Counted from the stretch's first letter, positions 12,601 through 27,600 are shown. The stretch is DNA of 64,000 nt from Liolophura sinensis (GCF_032854445.1 NC_088298.1:6623504-6687503); one strand, 5' to 3'. The notes: a model not told the origin generated them from the sequence alone. Translations and numbers: made by a program.

Positions 12601-15600
12601 GTGGCAGGTCACAGGTGTTTGGTCAAGTCTTGCATCGAATCATACCAAAGACATTAACATACGTGACCTTGTGACGTGGTGTCAAGTGTAAGAGGATAAT
12701 GTGACTGAGGGAAGTGTCATGTTTGGTGTCTTCAACTAGGCTTTCCTGTGAGGCATCACTATTAATGTGTCCGCATTGGATCTGGCCAGCTACAGGGAGA
12801 TACCGTCGTGACATGACTGAAGTAATGTTTAAAGCGGAGAAACCCAAATCAGACAAACCAAATATGGTAGCATTGGGTCAATTCTGCTGGGAAAAAAGTA
12901 ACTTTTGATTTTAAAAGAAGTGATAAAGTAAATTGAAGAATATGAAACAGCCAATGTTTGGCTAACTGACATAAGAAACTGGCTATAAGTTGGTTTAGTA
13001 TCAAGTTGAATCAGTCAATCAGGTAATCAGTCATTGAATCAGCGTATTGTGTTTTCAGCTGAACAGACCTGCCCACCTGGTCAGGTGCAGTGCCCCAATA
13101 ACAACATCTGCTTGTCCAGACGATGGCTCTGTGATGGAGATGATGACTGTGGTGATGGATCTGATGAAAGTCCAATATTCTGTCAGTCTGTTACCTGTCC
13201 GCCAGGTAAGATAACAAGATTATGTCTAATAGCTGTGTGGTAACAGAGATGATGACTGTGGTGATGGATCTGATGAAAGTCCAATATTCTGTCAGTCTGT
13301 TACCTGTCCACCAGGTAAGATAACGAAATGATGTCTAATAGCTGTGTAGTAACAGAGATGATAACTGATGGATCTGATGAAAGTCCAATATTCTGTCAGT
13401 CTGTTACCTGTCCACCAGGTAAGATAATGAGATAATGTCTAATAGCTGTGTAGTAAGGGATGATGACTGTGGTGATGGATCTGATGAAAGTCCAATATTC
13501 TATCTGTCTGTTACCTGCTCACCAGGTAAGATAATGAGATAATGTCTAATAGCTGTGTGGTAACGGAGATGATGACTGTGGTGATGGATCAGATGAAAGT
13601 CCAATATTCTGTCTGTCTGTTACCTGCTCACCAGGTAAGATAACAAGATTATGTCTAATAGCTGTGTAGTAACGGAGATTATGACTGTGGTGATGGATCT
13701 GATGAAAGTCCAATATTCTGTCAGTCTGTTACCTCTCCACCAGGTAAGATAACAAGATTATGTCTAATAGCTGTGTGGTAACGGAGATTATGACTGTGGT
13801 GATGGATCTGATGAAAGTCCAATATTCTGTCAGTCTGTTACCTGTCCACCAGGTAAGATAACAAGATTATGTCTAATAGCTGTGTGGTAACAGAGATGAT
13901 GACTGTGGTGATGGATCTGATGAAAGTCCAATATTCTGTCAGTCTGTTACCTGTCCACCAGGTAAGATAACAAGATTATGTCTAATAGCTGTGTGGTAAC
14001 GGAGATGATGACTGTGGTGATGGATCTGATGAAAGTCCAATATTCTGTCAGTCTGTTACCTGTCCACCAGATAAGATAACGAGATTATGTCTAATAGCTG
14101 TGTAGTAACGGAGATGATGACTGTGGTGATGGATCTGATGAAAGTCCAATATTCTGTCAGTCTGTTACCTGTCCACCTGGCAAGATAACGAGATTATGTC
14201 TAATAGCTGTGTACTAACGGAGATTATGACTGTGGTGATGGATCTGATGAAAGTCCAGTATTCTGTCAGTCTATTACCTGTCCACCAGGTAAGATAACAA
14301 GATTATGTCTAATAGCTGTGTAGTAACGGAGATGATGACTGTGGTGATGGATCTGATGAAAGTCCAATATTCTGTCAGTCTGTTACCTGTCCGCCAGGTA
14401 AGATAACAAGATTATGTCTAATAGCTGTGTGGTAACAGAGATGATGACTGTGGTGATGGATCTGATGAAAGTCCAATATTCTGTCAGTCTGTTACCTGTC
14501 CACCAGGTAAGATAACGAGATTATGTCTAATAGCTGTGTGGTAACAGAGATGATGACTGTGGTGATGGATCTGATGAAAGTCCAATATTCTGTCAGTCTG
14601 TTACCTGTCCACCAGGTAAGATAATGAGATTATGTCTAATAGCTGTGTAGTAACGGAGATGATGACTGTGGTGATGGATCTGATGAAAGTCCAATATTCT
14701 GTCAGTCTGTTACCTGTCCACCTGGCAAGATAACGAGATTATGTCTAATAGCTGTGTACTAACGGAGATTATGACTGTGGTGATGGATCTGATGAAAGTC
14801 CAGTATTCTGTCAGTCTATTACCTGTCCACCAGGTAAGATAACAAGATTATGTCTAATAGCTGTGTAGTAACGGAGATGATGACTGTGGTGATGGATCTG
14901 ATGAAAGTCCAATATTCTGTCAGTCTGTTACCTGTCCACCAGGTAAGATAACAAGATTATGTCTAATAGCTGTGTAGTAACGGAGATGATGACTGTGGTG
15001 ATGGATCTGACAAAAGTCCAATATTCTGTCAGTCTGTTACCTGTCCACCAGGTAAGATAACAAGATTATGTCTAATAGCTGTGTAGTAACAGAGATGATG
15101 ACTGTGGTGATGGATCTGATGAAAGTCTGTCAGTCTGTTACCTGTCCACCAGGTAAGATAACGAGATGATGTCTAATAGCTGTGTGGTAACGGAGATGAT
15201 GACTGTAGTGATGGATCTGATGAAAGTCCAGTATTTTGTCAGTCTGTTACCTGTCCACCTGGCAAGATAACGAGATTATGTCTAATAGCTGTGTACTAAC
15301 AGAGATGATGACTGTAGTGATGGATCTGATGAAAGTCCAATATTCTGTCAGCCTGTTAATACCTGTCCACCAGGTAAGATAACAAGATTATGTCTAATAG
15401 CTGTGTAGTAACGGAGATTATGACTGTGGTGATGGATCTGATGAAAGTCCAATATTTTGTCAGTCTATTACCTGTCCACCAGGTAAGATAACGAGATGAT
15501 GTCTAATAGCTGTGTGGTAATGGAGATGATGACTGTAGTGATGGATCTGATGAAAGTCCAATATTTTGTCAGTCTGTTACCTGTCCACCAGGTAAGATAA

Positions 15601-18600
15601 TGAGATAATGTCTAATAGCTGTGTAGTAACAGAGATGATGACTGTAGTGATGGATCTGACATATTCTGTCAGCCTGTTAATACCTGTCCGCCAGGTAAGA
15701 TAATGAGATTATGTCTAATAGCTGTGTAGTACACAGCGATGATGACTGTGGTGATGGATCTGATGAAAGTCCAATATTCTGTCAGTCTGTTACCTGTCCA
15801 CCAGGTAAGATAACAAGATTATGTCTAATAGCTGTGTAGTTATGGAGATGATGACTGTAGTGATGGATCTGATGAAAGTCCAATATTTTGTCAGTCTGTT
15901 ACCTGTCCACCAGGTAAGATAACGAGATTATGTCTAATAGCTGTGTACTAACGGAGATTATGACTGTGGTGATGGATCTGATGAAAGTCCAATATTCTGT
16001 CAGTCTGTTACCTGTCCACCAGGTAAGATAACAAGATTATGTCTAATAGCTGTGTACTAACGGAGATTATGACTGTGGTGATGGATCTGATGAAAGTCCA
16101 ATATTTTGTCAGTCTATTACCTGTCCACCAGGTAAGATAACGAGATTATGTCTAATAGCTGTGTAGTAACAGAGATGATGACTGTGGTGATGGATCTGAC
16201 ATATTCTGTCAGCCTGTTAATACCTGTCCGCCAGGTAAGATAACGAGATGATGTCTAATAGCTGTGTAGTAACAGAGATGTTGACTGTGGTGATGGATCT
16301 GATGAAAGTCCAGTATTCTGTCAGCCTGTTAATACCTGTCCGCCAGGTAAGATAATGAGAATATATGTAATAGCTGAGTAATAAAGAGTGTTTGAGATAA
16401 TTACTGGTCTTGGGTTTTCAACAGTGAGGAAATAAATAATAAAATGAGCACATGTATACCTTGCAGATACACTGTATGCTCCAGCTGTAGATGTGATGTT
16501 TGTGTGATGAATTTGTTTCTGCTTGAACTAGGACATCTGATTAACATATCTGTGTTAAGTCAGAATATTAATCATATTCATGTTTTTAATAAATTCATAA
16601 ATATTAGCGCATGTGGTTGAATGTAACAAATGCTTTGTGTTCAAATTAATCTTTTTGATATGCATGTAGAGAATGAATGAATAAATAAATGAATGAATGC
16701 GTAGGGTTTAACGAACTTAACAATTTTTCAGTCAAAGGATGACAGTCCTAATGTGAGAAGATTTGTGCTTATACTTCTACATGTACATCAGCCATGCAAA
16801 TAATTCAGATGTTGTTGGTGGAATAATCTTAAATTCTGTATTTATAATTTAGAGATTTTATTGAAATAAATTTGAAATATAAATTTATAATTTATTGAAA
16901 TAAATTTTATTTAAATAAATTATGAGGTTTTATTTGAATAAAACTTGAATCATTTGTTGCCTTGTGTCATTAGGTGAAGAAGTTACAACAGTACTCTAGC
17001 CTGTGAAGCTGTCATTGGTTGAAGTTACAACAGTACTCTAGCCTGTGAAGCTGTCATTGGTTGAAGTTACAACAGTACTCTAGACTGTGAAGCTGTCATT
17101 GGTTGAAGTTACAACAGTACTTCAGCCTGTGAAGCTGTCATTGGTTGGAGTTACCACAGCACTCTAGTCTGAAGCTGTCATTGGTTGAAGTTACAACAGT
17201 ACTCCAGCCTGTGAAGCTGTCATTGGTTGGAGTTACCACAGCACTGTAGTCTGTGAAGCTGTCATTGGTTGGAGTTACCACAGCACTCTAGCCTGTGAAG
17301 CTGTCATTTGTTGGAGTTACCACAGTACTCTAGCCTGTGATGCTGTCATTGGTTGAAGTTACCACAGCACTCTAGCCTATGAAGCTGTCATTGGTTGGAG
17401 TTACCACAGCACTCTAGCCTGTGAAGCTGTCATTGGTTGAAGTTACCACAGCACTCTAGCCTATGAAGCTGTCATTGGTTGAAGTTACAATAGTACTCTA
17501 GCCTGTAAAGCTGTCATTTGTTGGAGTTACCACAGCACTGTAGTCTGTGAAGCTGTCATTGGTTGGAGTTACCACAGCACTCTTAGTCTGTGAAGCTGTC
17601 ATTGGTTGGAGTTACCACAGCACTCTAGTCTGAAGCTTAGCAGTAGAAATGGATGTTTAACAGCCTGTCATAGCACTTTGCCTCAGTTTTATGTTTTGTC
17701 TTTCGTGGCCTCCGTGGCTGAAATGATTAGCGTGCCAGGACGTTGCAGTGATCCAGGGTCCTCTCACCATTGTGCTCACTTTGAGTTCAAGTCCAGCTCA
17801 TGATGTCATGATGGCTTCATCTCAGGACGTAGGTGGGAAGGTTTGGCAGAAACCTGCGGATAGTTGTGGGTTTTCCCAGGGCTCTGCCCGGTTTCTTCCC
17901 ACCATAATACTGTCTGATGTCGTATAAATGAAATATTCTTGGTTACAGTGTAAAACGCCAGTCAGATAAATAAATATTTTCTCTTTCTCGTCACACTTTT
18001 CAGAGGACTTCTACTGCCCGACCAATCACAAGTGTATACCGATGAGCTGGTACTGTGATGGAGACGATGACTGTGGGACGAGAGACGATGAGCCGGACGA
18101 CTGTAGTAAGACATTATCATATATTTTATCACCCTAGTGGTTAATGTGCTAGCACAGCAAATACCCTCAAAGAGCCTCTCAAATTAGTGTATTTACAGTT
18201 TTGTAAATTGCATGTTAGGAGTAATTCTAAAAGTGCCACATGGAATACTGAATCATCCTCCAAGGGTGGAGTGGTAAACGTGCTAGCGCAGCACAATGAC
18301 CAAATAGTCTCTGACGGCAGTTCAGTCGCTGTGAGTTTAAGTACAGCTCATGCTGGCTTCCTCTCTAATTGTACGTGGGAAGGTCAGCTACATGGTGTAC
18401 ATGCAGATGGCAGCGGTTCCCATCCACCATATTGCTAGCTGCCATAGTACAAGTGAAATATTCTTTGAGTACCAGAAATTTACCAAATATAAATTGGTCA
18501 GGAAATTTTCCCTCACCGTCCTGGCTGAAGAAATCTGTCTTCTGTTTAGTTTGTAAATTTTCCAGCTTAATTTTTTTCTGGAAGTTGTTGAGAGTGGTTG

Positions 18601-21600
18601 AGGTATTGCCGTCAATTTTTTCTTCACTTCAGTTATACATGTAACTGAAAAGCCCCTCTGTCTACAGCTTTGTTTCCTTGTGGTTTGATTAATACCCAGG
18701 GGCCAGTAACCGCACTTGTCCCTACAACCAGTACACCTGTGATAATGGACGATGTATCCCAACTCGTTGGCTGTGCGATGGCGACAATGACTGCGGGGAT
18801 GGTTCAGACGAACATGAAAGGCACCAGTGCTGTGAGTCGTGGTCTTATCAGAGAGCCTTGTACATGTGCCATTCGTAGTCTTTGTGCCAAAATCAGAAGA
18901 CTTTTTTTTTTGGAAGAGGAAAAATGTTGCCAAAAAATTATAAATTGAAATAACTACCTTCAGTTCTACAACCTCTTTATCAACCAGCTCTGCAACCACT
19001 ATTTTGTAACATTGTGAGATACATATAACTACATGTATGGGGTATAGAGAAATAATTTGCTCAGTTTTGTGAAGCTTGCATCTTTAGTGAGGCAAACAAG
19101 TCATTTTAGCATCATTTTGATAATTATTGTATGCTGTAATTCCACTGGAAAATAGGGGGATTGAAAGGGATAAAGGTTTACAGTACATGTATAGTGTGTG
19201 TGTGAGTGAATGTTGCCTATACTATTTTCGTTGTCTTCTTTCTTGGAGGGGCTTCATGACAACAAAAGACAATTTTGGTGTAGCCTTTGGTTTGAGACCC
19301 CTTGTCTTCCGCCAGTACCAGTGTGCATATCTGTACATCACACGTGTGAAAGTTTATTAACTTGCCAATGGGTACTGGTTTACCCCAGGCACTGTTGATT
19401 TTCTCCACCCATAAAACTGACCCTATTGTACAACTGGAAAAATCTTGATTAAAATCTTTAACAAAATGAAATAAATAAATAATACGTTATTTTACATACA
19501 CACACACAGCTTCTCCAACATGCCCGTCCAACAAGTTTCGTTGTGAGTCCAATGCTCGCAGAAACGTGTACCCTTGCATCGACCAGCGTTACGTTTGCGA
19601 TGGTGAGAGAAACTGCATGCAGGGCGAAGACGAGGAACAGTCGTGTCCGGATCGACCCTGTGATTCTAACGAGTTCAAGTGCGGGAACGGATTGTGCATC
19701 TCTGATCGCTACGTGTGCGACCAGTACGACGACTGTGGCGATGGTTCAGATGAACACAGTAACTGCAGTAAGTGAGGTGATCCATGTAGGTCACCACACC
19801 CCATTCTCATTTCTACATTGCGTCTGTAGCCAAATGATTGGAGTGACCGCTTCTAAGTCGGGAGACCTGGGATCAAACCCTGGATGAGTTGTACCAAAGA
19901 CATTTGAATTGGTGCTTGTTTGGTGCCTCGCTTGGTGCTCAGCACTGAGTGGTTAGAGCAAAGAAACAGGACTGGTTGGCCCGGTGTCAGTATAATGTGA
20001 CTGGGTGAGGTGTCATGTCTGGTGTCTTTGGCATGATAGTTCAGTAGTGGCAGCACTTACTTAGCATGCATAAGCCCTGTATTATAAGTATATGTACTCT
20101 CCTAACGATAACTCTTCGTCATGTGACTGAAAAATTGTAAAGTATGATACGTTACTGCACTGTTGTTGTTGTGAGACTTATTATAAGTGAATCGTTCTTT
20201 GTGAAAGTTTTTGACCGCTGAAAACTTGCAGCATAGATGAACATTGTATATAACTTTAGAATGTAGACAGGTTGTGATAATTAGTTAAACTAAATGCCTT
20301 ATCTGTATAATAGGGATAAAAAGTGGATTTTGAATATTTTCTTCTCTAAAGTACTTTAATAAAGCAATACGGATTCGTTCATGCTAAGTTAAATGCTAGG
20401 CATTTTGCATTTATATTCAAGGCTGCAAGCTTTAATGAGAAAAATGTCACAGTTTTTCACCTGCTCACCTCAGTCTCTGACTGTCTCATGTTTTGTGTTT
20501 TTCAGTGGTCCCCACCTGCTCACCCCAGTCTCTGACTGTCTCCTGTTTTCTGTTTTTCTGCCATCCCCACCTGCTCACCCCAGTCTCTCACCGTCAGATA
20601 TTTTCTGTTTTTCAGTGATCCTCACCTGCTCACCCGAATTCTCACCGTCTGATGTTTTGTGTTTTTCAGTGGCCCCCACCTGCTCACCCCATTCTCTGAC
20701 TGTCTCGTGTTTTCTGTTTTTCAGCCATTCCCACGTGCTCACCTGACCAGTTTACCTGTAACAACAGCAGATGTATCTTCTCTAGCTGGGTGTGTGATGG
20801 AGACAATGACTGCAGGGACAACTCTGATGAGGCCGAGGAACTCTGCTGTAAGACAAAACTCACATTTGTTTCTCCCAACTTCTTACCTCTTCCGTCAGAT
20901 GTTTCAAACAATTCCTCATCTGTGAAACCATAGCATGAAAAAGTGACAAATATTGCGTTTCACCTTAAATTTAGCTCTTTGACACATTTTGCTTGATATG
21001 GAATAATATAGGGCGAGTTAAAAGGTATTTGTGAAGCCTGATTTTCTAAATCTGCATCAGTGAGATTCGGATACAAGTGTGTGAGTCTTGATTTTCAATT
21101 TTCCAGTGACACCGGAGCCAACATGCCCGGGGAATCAGTTTCGCTGTCAGGACGGACAGTGTATCCCCTACCAGTTTGTGTGTAACAAACAGGCCGACTG
21201 TGCGGACATATCAGACGAGGCTCACTGTAGTAAGTTCAGCCAGAGGAACCTATTTAGAAGTGTGTTGTAGCACAGTGGTTAGGGGCACTTTGTATTTCAA
21301 TCGCTAGCACACACAGAGTGTGGGTTCAAAACCGGCCTTGGTCAGGGAGTTTGTAAATTTCCCCGCTCTCACTGTTCATAACGCAGTCTAGCATTTGTTG
21401 AAGACCATTTGTCTTACTCTGATATGGTGTGAATATCTATCTGTCTAAATGACATTTGGGAAAGCTGGCCAGTGACTTGCCAAATGTTAATGTTTTACGT
21501 CAGGCACTCGGGTTTCTTCTGCCCTGTCTACCCAATAAAACTAATCACCAATCTCGAGTATTGTGTTAAACAACAATCAGTTATTCATTTAGCCTTCTTT

Positions 21601-24600
21601 GACTATCAAGCCCTTAACTGTAATTTTTCAGCCTTTTCTTAAGTTTCCAAAAAGGTGTTTATTCAAGCATACTTTTGCAGGCATTATTCTGTGTAGACTG
21701 ATGAAATAATACTTTTTGTGAAGCCCTGAAACTGGCCAATCCAACCAATTTGTTTTGTCACTAAAATCGAATTAAAAATGTTCATAAATTGCACTGAAAG
21801 TTGCTCTTTAATACTTTTCTAATGGTTTGTTAAAGTGATGCCTTTTGTGATTTCAGATATAAATGAGTGTGGCAGCGTAGAGGTGAATCGCTGTGAACAG
21901 AGATGTGTTGACACAGTCACCAGTTTTTACTGCGAATGTGACATGGGATATCGATTGATGTCAAACAGACGCACCTGTCGAGGTGAGATCATGTGACCAA
22001 CCCATCATATGTGACCATCTAATTATGCATGTGTGAGCTGCACCGTGTACAGTCCAAAACCTACTAACTTTAGACCCAAGTAAAACAGGTGACAAAGACT
22101 TTTGTAATGAAATTTTCTGTTCAAAGTTTAATTGCTTACAGTTTATTTAATATTGTAAAGGTGACACTCACCAGATCTTAACCAGATGGAGATTTTAATG
22201 AGGTTTTTCTTAATTTTATGATCATTTTATATTTGTATATTTTTATTTATATTTTAATTAAAAAAACTTGCATGTTATGAATAGTTATAATAGTTGACAA
22301 GATTACACCTGTAATATATGTATATTTATTTCAACATAAAACATAATTCAAAGACATCTGCCAAATGCGTACTACACAGAGAATAGAGACGTTGACTGCA
22401 TATATCGAACCGTATATATGCAGTGAATTTTTTCACGCGACCCAACACTGTTGTCAGAGAGTAACGTCATAGCGTTCAACAGGGTTGTTCCAACCGGAGG
22501 GAGGGTAGGTTTGTACCGCACACAGTTTAAATGTATGAAAATAAACTTTATGACATCATCAACATGAAGCTGTGCAGTCTAGGTCAACATGTTTAACTTG
22601 AGGGCAGATATCCAAGTAAGTGTTGGAAATATCCAAGTAAATGTAGGGAATATCCAAGTAAGTGTTGGAAATATCCAAGTAAGTGTAGGAAATATCCAAG
22701 TAAATGTAGAAAATATCCAAGCAAGTGTTGGAAATATCCAAGTAAGTGTAGGAAATATCCAAGCCAGCAGGCCATGATCCCGAGCTACACGTTGTGAGTG
22801 ACAGCACACAGCAATTTAGCTAACCTAGAGTGCGTAGCTGGTAACATCCTCCGTATGGTACCGGCACACGTGTAGACAGTTTACCCAGTGTATTCACTAC
22901 TTCTGACTGCTGTAGCCTCGGGCTTAGCGCTGGCCACCTTGTCAGTTAAACATCCCTGTTGATCTCTTCCTAGTTTTATTTCCACATCTCAACACTCCCG
23001 ACTGAAACCTTTTCTCGAAGACTTACTTTAGAAATGTCTGAAACTCACCCAACAGCCAGCGTGAACATATCATGTGAAATGCGGTGTTCTTATTGGTTCT
23101 CGACATGTGGTCCCTGTAGTTCTGTAAAGTAGACTCTTCCGTAGAGCGATTTACTTGTAATCAAAATAAAGGGGTGAATAGGCATCAGTTTGAAAATTGA
23201 AAGGGAGCAAAAACTGAAAATTAGTATAAAATACATGTGAACGGGTGATGTGTTGGCATAGAAATAATGGCTTCATTCACTGCGTATGCTGTGATAACTG
23301 GACGAGGCCAAAAGCAGTGGACACTTTCTTTTTTACAGCAGTTATCACATTGTATACACAGTGAATGAAGCCATTATTTCCTAAATTAACAACTTGCATG
23401 GAATTGACTTTGTGCTTTGAGCTCTGTATAAAACTTTGATGCTTGTAATTGGCTGTAATTAAATTTCTATATTCTATTCTGTTAATTTAGCTGAAATTTG
23501 TTGATACAATAACACCCCCAGAAATTACGCTGTCAAGCAATATATTAACATCGTTACATAGGAAATACCAATATTAAAGTGATTTGAAATTTTGACTTAA
23601 GTTTAAGGTCATTTAGTGATCTGGAGCCAAGCCCTAGGATCACGAAGCTGCCTTAGACTTAAGTCAGACTTCAGTTTAACTTGTGGTGTAACCCCTGACC
23701 CTACTTTTGGACTTGAGCACTAATTAATTCAATTTTGTCATGGAAATCTAAAACAACTCCAAGTACTAAAATAAATTATCTTAAGGTGCTGTAATTCTTT
23801 AACCTTTTCGCATGTTTGCGCTGGTGTTCATTCAAGCGTATTCTGAATGCATTATTCTGAGTAGACTGATAAAATTTTACTTTTTGTGAAGCCTTGAAAT
23901 TGGCCAATGCAACCAACGTAGTTTGATCTTCAAAATCAAATTTAGAATACGCTTATAATGCACTGAAAGTTGCTCTTTCATAGGCAAAAAGATTGAGGAA
24001 TTAGGGTAGGTTGCAATTTTAGAACTGTCAACTGTTTTGAAATTAAAGACCTAAGACCGCTTCGTGTTCCTATGGTTAGTACATTTTAATGCAGGTCAAT
24101 CACTGACATTTAGCTTATCAGTCACCCGACAAATCAATAGATCAGTCCATCAATAGATCAGTCAGTCAGTCTGTTCTTTGATCCTTCAGATATTGACGAG
24201 TGCACAGAGGTGCCAGGGGCCTGTACGCAGTTCTGCGTAAACGAGGTCAGTAATTACACCTGCAAATGTGCTGACGGATATCGCAAAGAGCCAGACGGAA
24301 GAACATGCAAGAAGATCGACCGTGAGTACATGTACTCAGCTGCATTTGGTTATCAACAAGTTAATTTTACCTTGTACGATTGGTGTTATATGTCATAGTA
24401 TTACCCCACACTAAGGCATGCCTAGTGGATGATATGACGTACATGGACATTATTCCAGTGGGTAAAAAGAACAGGGGCTACTGCCACAAAGGGATTATAA
24501 GCATAAGTTGATTGTAAATCACTGAGATCACAAAGATAGCCCTCTTCCAAGAAGGGATTGTCAAGTATATATGACCAGATAGTCCTCTTCCTGGAAGGGA

Positions 24601-27600
24601 TTGTCAGGTATATATGATCAGATAGACTTCTTCCAGGAAGGGAATGTAAGGTATAGATGATCAGATAGCCCTCTTCCAGGAAGGGAATGTAAGGTATAGA
24701 TGATCAGATAGCCCTCTTCCAGGAAGGGATTGTAAGGTATATGTGATCAGATAACCCTCTTCCATAAAGGTATTGTAAGGTATATATGATCAGATAGCAC
24801 TCTTCCAAGGAGGGATTTTAAGGTATATGTGATCAGATAGCCCTCTTTCAGGAAGGGATTGTGACGTATATATGTTCAGATAGCCCTCTTCCAGGAAGGG
24901 ATTGTAAGGTATATATGATAAGATAGCCCTCTTCCAGGAAGGGATTGTAAGTTATATATGATCAGATAGCCCTCTTCCAGGAAGGGATTGTAAGGTATAT
25001 ATGATCAGAAAGCCCTCTTCCCGGAAGGGATTGTAAGGTATATATGATCAGATAGCCCTCTTCCAGGAAGGGATCGTAAGGTATATATGATCAGATAGCC
25101 CTCTTCCAGGAAGGGATTGTAAGGTATATATGATCAGATAGCCCTCTTCCATAAAGGGATTGTAAGGTATATATGATCAGATAGCCCTCTTCCAGGAAGG
25201 GATTGTAAGGTATATATGATCAGATAGCCGTCTTTCAGCAAGGGATCGTAAGGTATATGTGATCAGATAGCCCTCTTCCAGGAAGGGATTGTAAGGTATA
25301 TATGATCAGATAGCCCTCTTCCAGGAAGGGAGTGTAAGGTATATATGATCAGATAGCCCTCTTCCAGGAAGGGATTGTAAGGTATATATGATCAGATAGC
25401 CCTCTTCCAGCAAGGGATTGTAAGGTATATATGATCAGATAGCCCTCTTCCAGCAAGGGATCGTAAAGTATATATGAGCTTTGTGTGTTACTTTTGAGTC
25501 GACCCTGTTGTAAATATTTACAATCCTCGCAAAATTAACATTCAGTACAAGTACTTTCCTTAGGAAGACTATTAGAAATTTAGAACTCCTTAGATGGTTG
25601 TGGGTTTCCCTGGCCCCTGCTCGGTTCCCTACCGCTATAATGCTGGCTACTTTTGTATAAGTGAAATATTTTTGAGTATGGCATAAAAACACCAATCAAA
25701 TAAGTAAATAAATGAAAACAACTCCTTTGTCCAAGTGGCATAACTTACTTTACTATCAATTGTAAACCCAATTTTAGGGCTTACAATCAATTGTAGCTAC
25801 GATCTTTTTGTGCCCTTCACCTCATCCCTCTAAGCAATTGTAGCTACAATCCTTCTGTGCCTGGACCTCAGCCCACTAAGCAATTGTAGCTACGATCTCT
25901 TTGTGCCAGCGGGCCCTGGACCATCCCTCTAAGCAGTTGTAGCTATGATCTCTTTGTGCTAGCAGGTCCTGGACCTCAACCCTTACTTTACTATCAGTTG
26001 TAAACCCAATTTTAGGGCTTACAATCAGTTGTAGCTACGATCTTTTTGTGCCCTTCACCTCATCCCTCTAAGCAATTGTAGCTACAATCCTTCTGTGCCT
26101 GGACCTCATCCCTCTAAGCAATTGTAGCTACAATCCTTCTGTGCCTTGACCTCAGCCCACTAAGCAATTGTAGCTATGATCTCTGTGTGCTAGCTAGCCC
26201 TGGACCTCAGTTTTCTAAGCAATTGTGGCTACAATCTCTTTGTGTCATGGCCTTTAGCCCTCTAAACAATTGTAGCCACAATCCTTTTGTACCCTTGACC
26301 TCAGCCAACTAAGCAATTGTAGCTATGATCTCTTTGTGCTAGCTAGCCCTGGACCTCAGCCTTCTAAGCAATGGTGGCTACAATCTCTTTGTGTCCTGGC
26401 CCTCATCCCTCTAAGCAATTGTAGCTACAATCCTTTTGTCCCCTTGACCTCAGCCCATTAAGCAATTGTAGCTAGGATCTGTTTGTGCTAGCTAGCCCTG
26501 GACCTCATCCCTGCATTCAATTGTAACGACAGTCGCTTTGTGCCCTTGACATCAGCTCTCAAGCAATTGTAGCTATGATCTCTTTGTGCCAGCCGGTCCT
26601 GGACCTCATCCCTCTAAGCAATTGTAGCTACTATCTGTTTGTGCTGGCAGTCCCTTGACCTCAGCCCTCTAAGCAGTTGTAGCTGTGATCTGTTTGTGCT
26701 AGTGTGCCCTGGACCTCTGCCCTCTAAGCAGTTGTAGCTATGATCTGTTTGTGCTAGTGTGCCCTGGGCCTCAGCCCTCTAAGCAGTTGTAGCTATGATC
26801 TGTTTGTGCTAGCAGTCCCTTAACCTCAGCCCTCTAAGCAGTTGTAGCTATGATCTGTTTGTGCTAGTGTGCCCTGGACCTCAGCCCTCTAAGCAATTGT
26901 AGCTATGATCTGTTTGTGCTAGTGTGCCGTGGACCTCAGCCCTCTAAGCAAGCTTGTAATATAACACACTGTCAGACTACCTACATGTATTAAGAGCTGT
27001 TGAACTTTTTTGTTATCTTCTTCTGTAGGAATCACCCCTCTGGTCATATTCACAAACCGTTACTACGTTCGAGAATTGTCCACAGATGGACGTAGTTACA
27101 GGAGAATTGCTCAAGGATTTGATAATGTTGTTGCTTTGGATATCGACAATACGGAAGGCAAAATTTACATGGTTGATGCAAAGGCCAGGAAGATCGTGCG
27201 AATGACGATTAATGGCTCCGACATAGAGACAGTTGTTAAACACGATTTGCCTGGAGGTGAAGGACTGGCAGTTGATTGGGTTGGAAGGTTAGAAACTGTT
27301 TATACATGTAATACTGGAGAATGAATGAATGAATGAATGAATGAGTGTAAGGATGGGGTTTCGGTCATATGATGACAAAGAGCCATTAAATGCGTGTACA
27401 TACACTCTGACTTTTTGTGGCAAGGTGAGTCCATGCCACCAAAGTGCTGCAAGCTGCCACTGAAATATTATGCCAAAGATACACCAGACAAGACACCCCA
27501 CCCAGTCACATTATACTGACACCAGGCCAACCAGTCCTGTTTCCTTGCTCTAACCTGTCATTGCTGAGCTTCAAGTCTTTGGTATGACCAGGTTTGTGCT

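Noticed and set aside
13206-16380. A run of about 30 extra LDLa exons
   Set aside because: Copies contain only the end of the module and a donor; none has an acceptor, and AG sites before them would give the wrong frame.
10581-16380. CRISPR-like regular repeats
   Set aside because: Direct tandem copies with no unique spacers, inside introns of an animal gene.
18388-18999. 203-codon open frame on the - strand
   Set aside because: Overlaps the real exon E11 antisense and a SINE; no recognisable domain.
21262-21340. tRNA gene
   Set aside because: A and B box-like sequences are present, but the sequence does not close into a cloverleaf by eye and continues as a SINE body.
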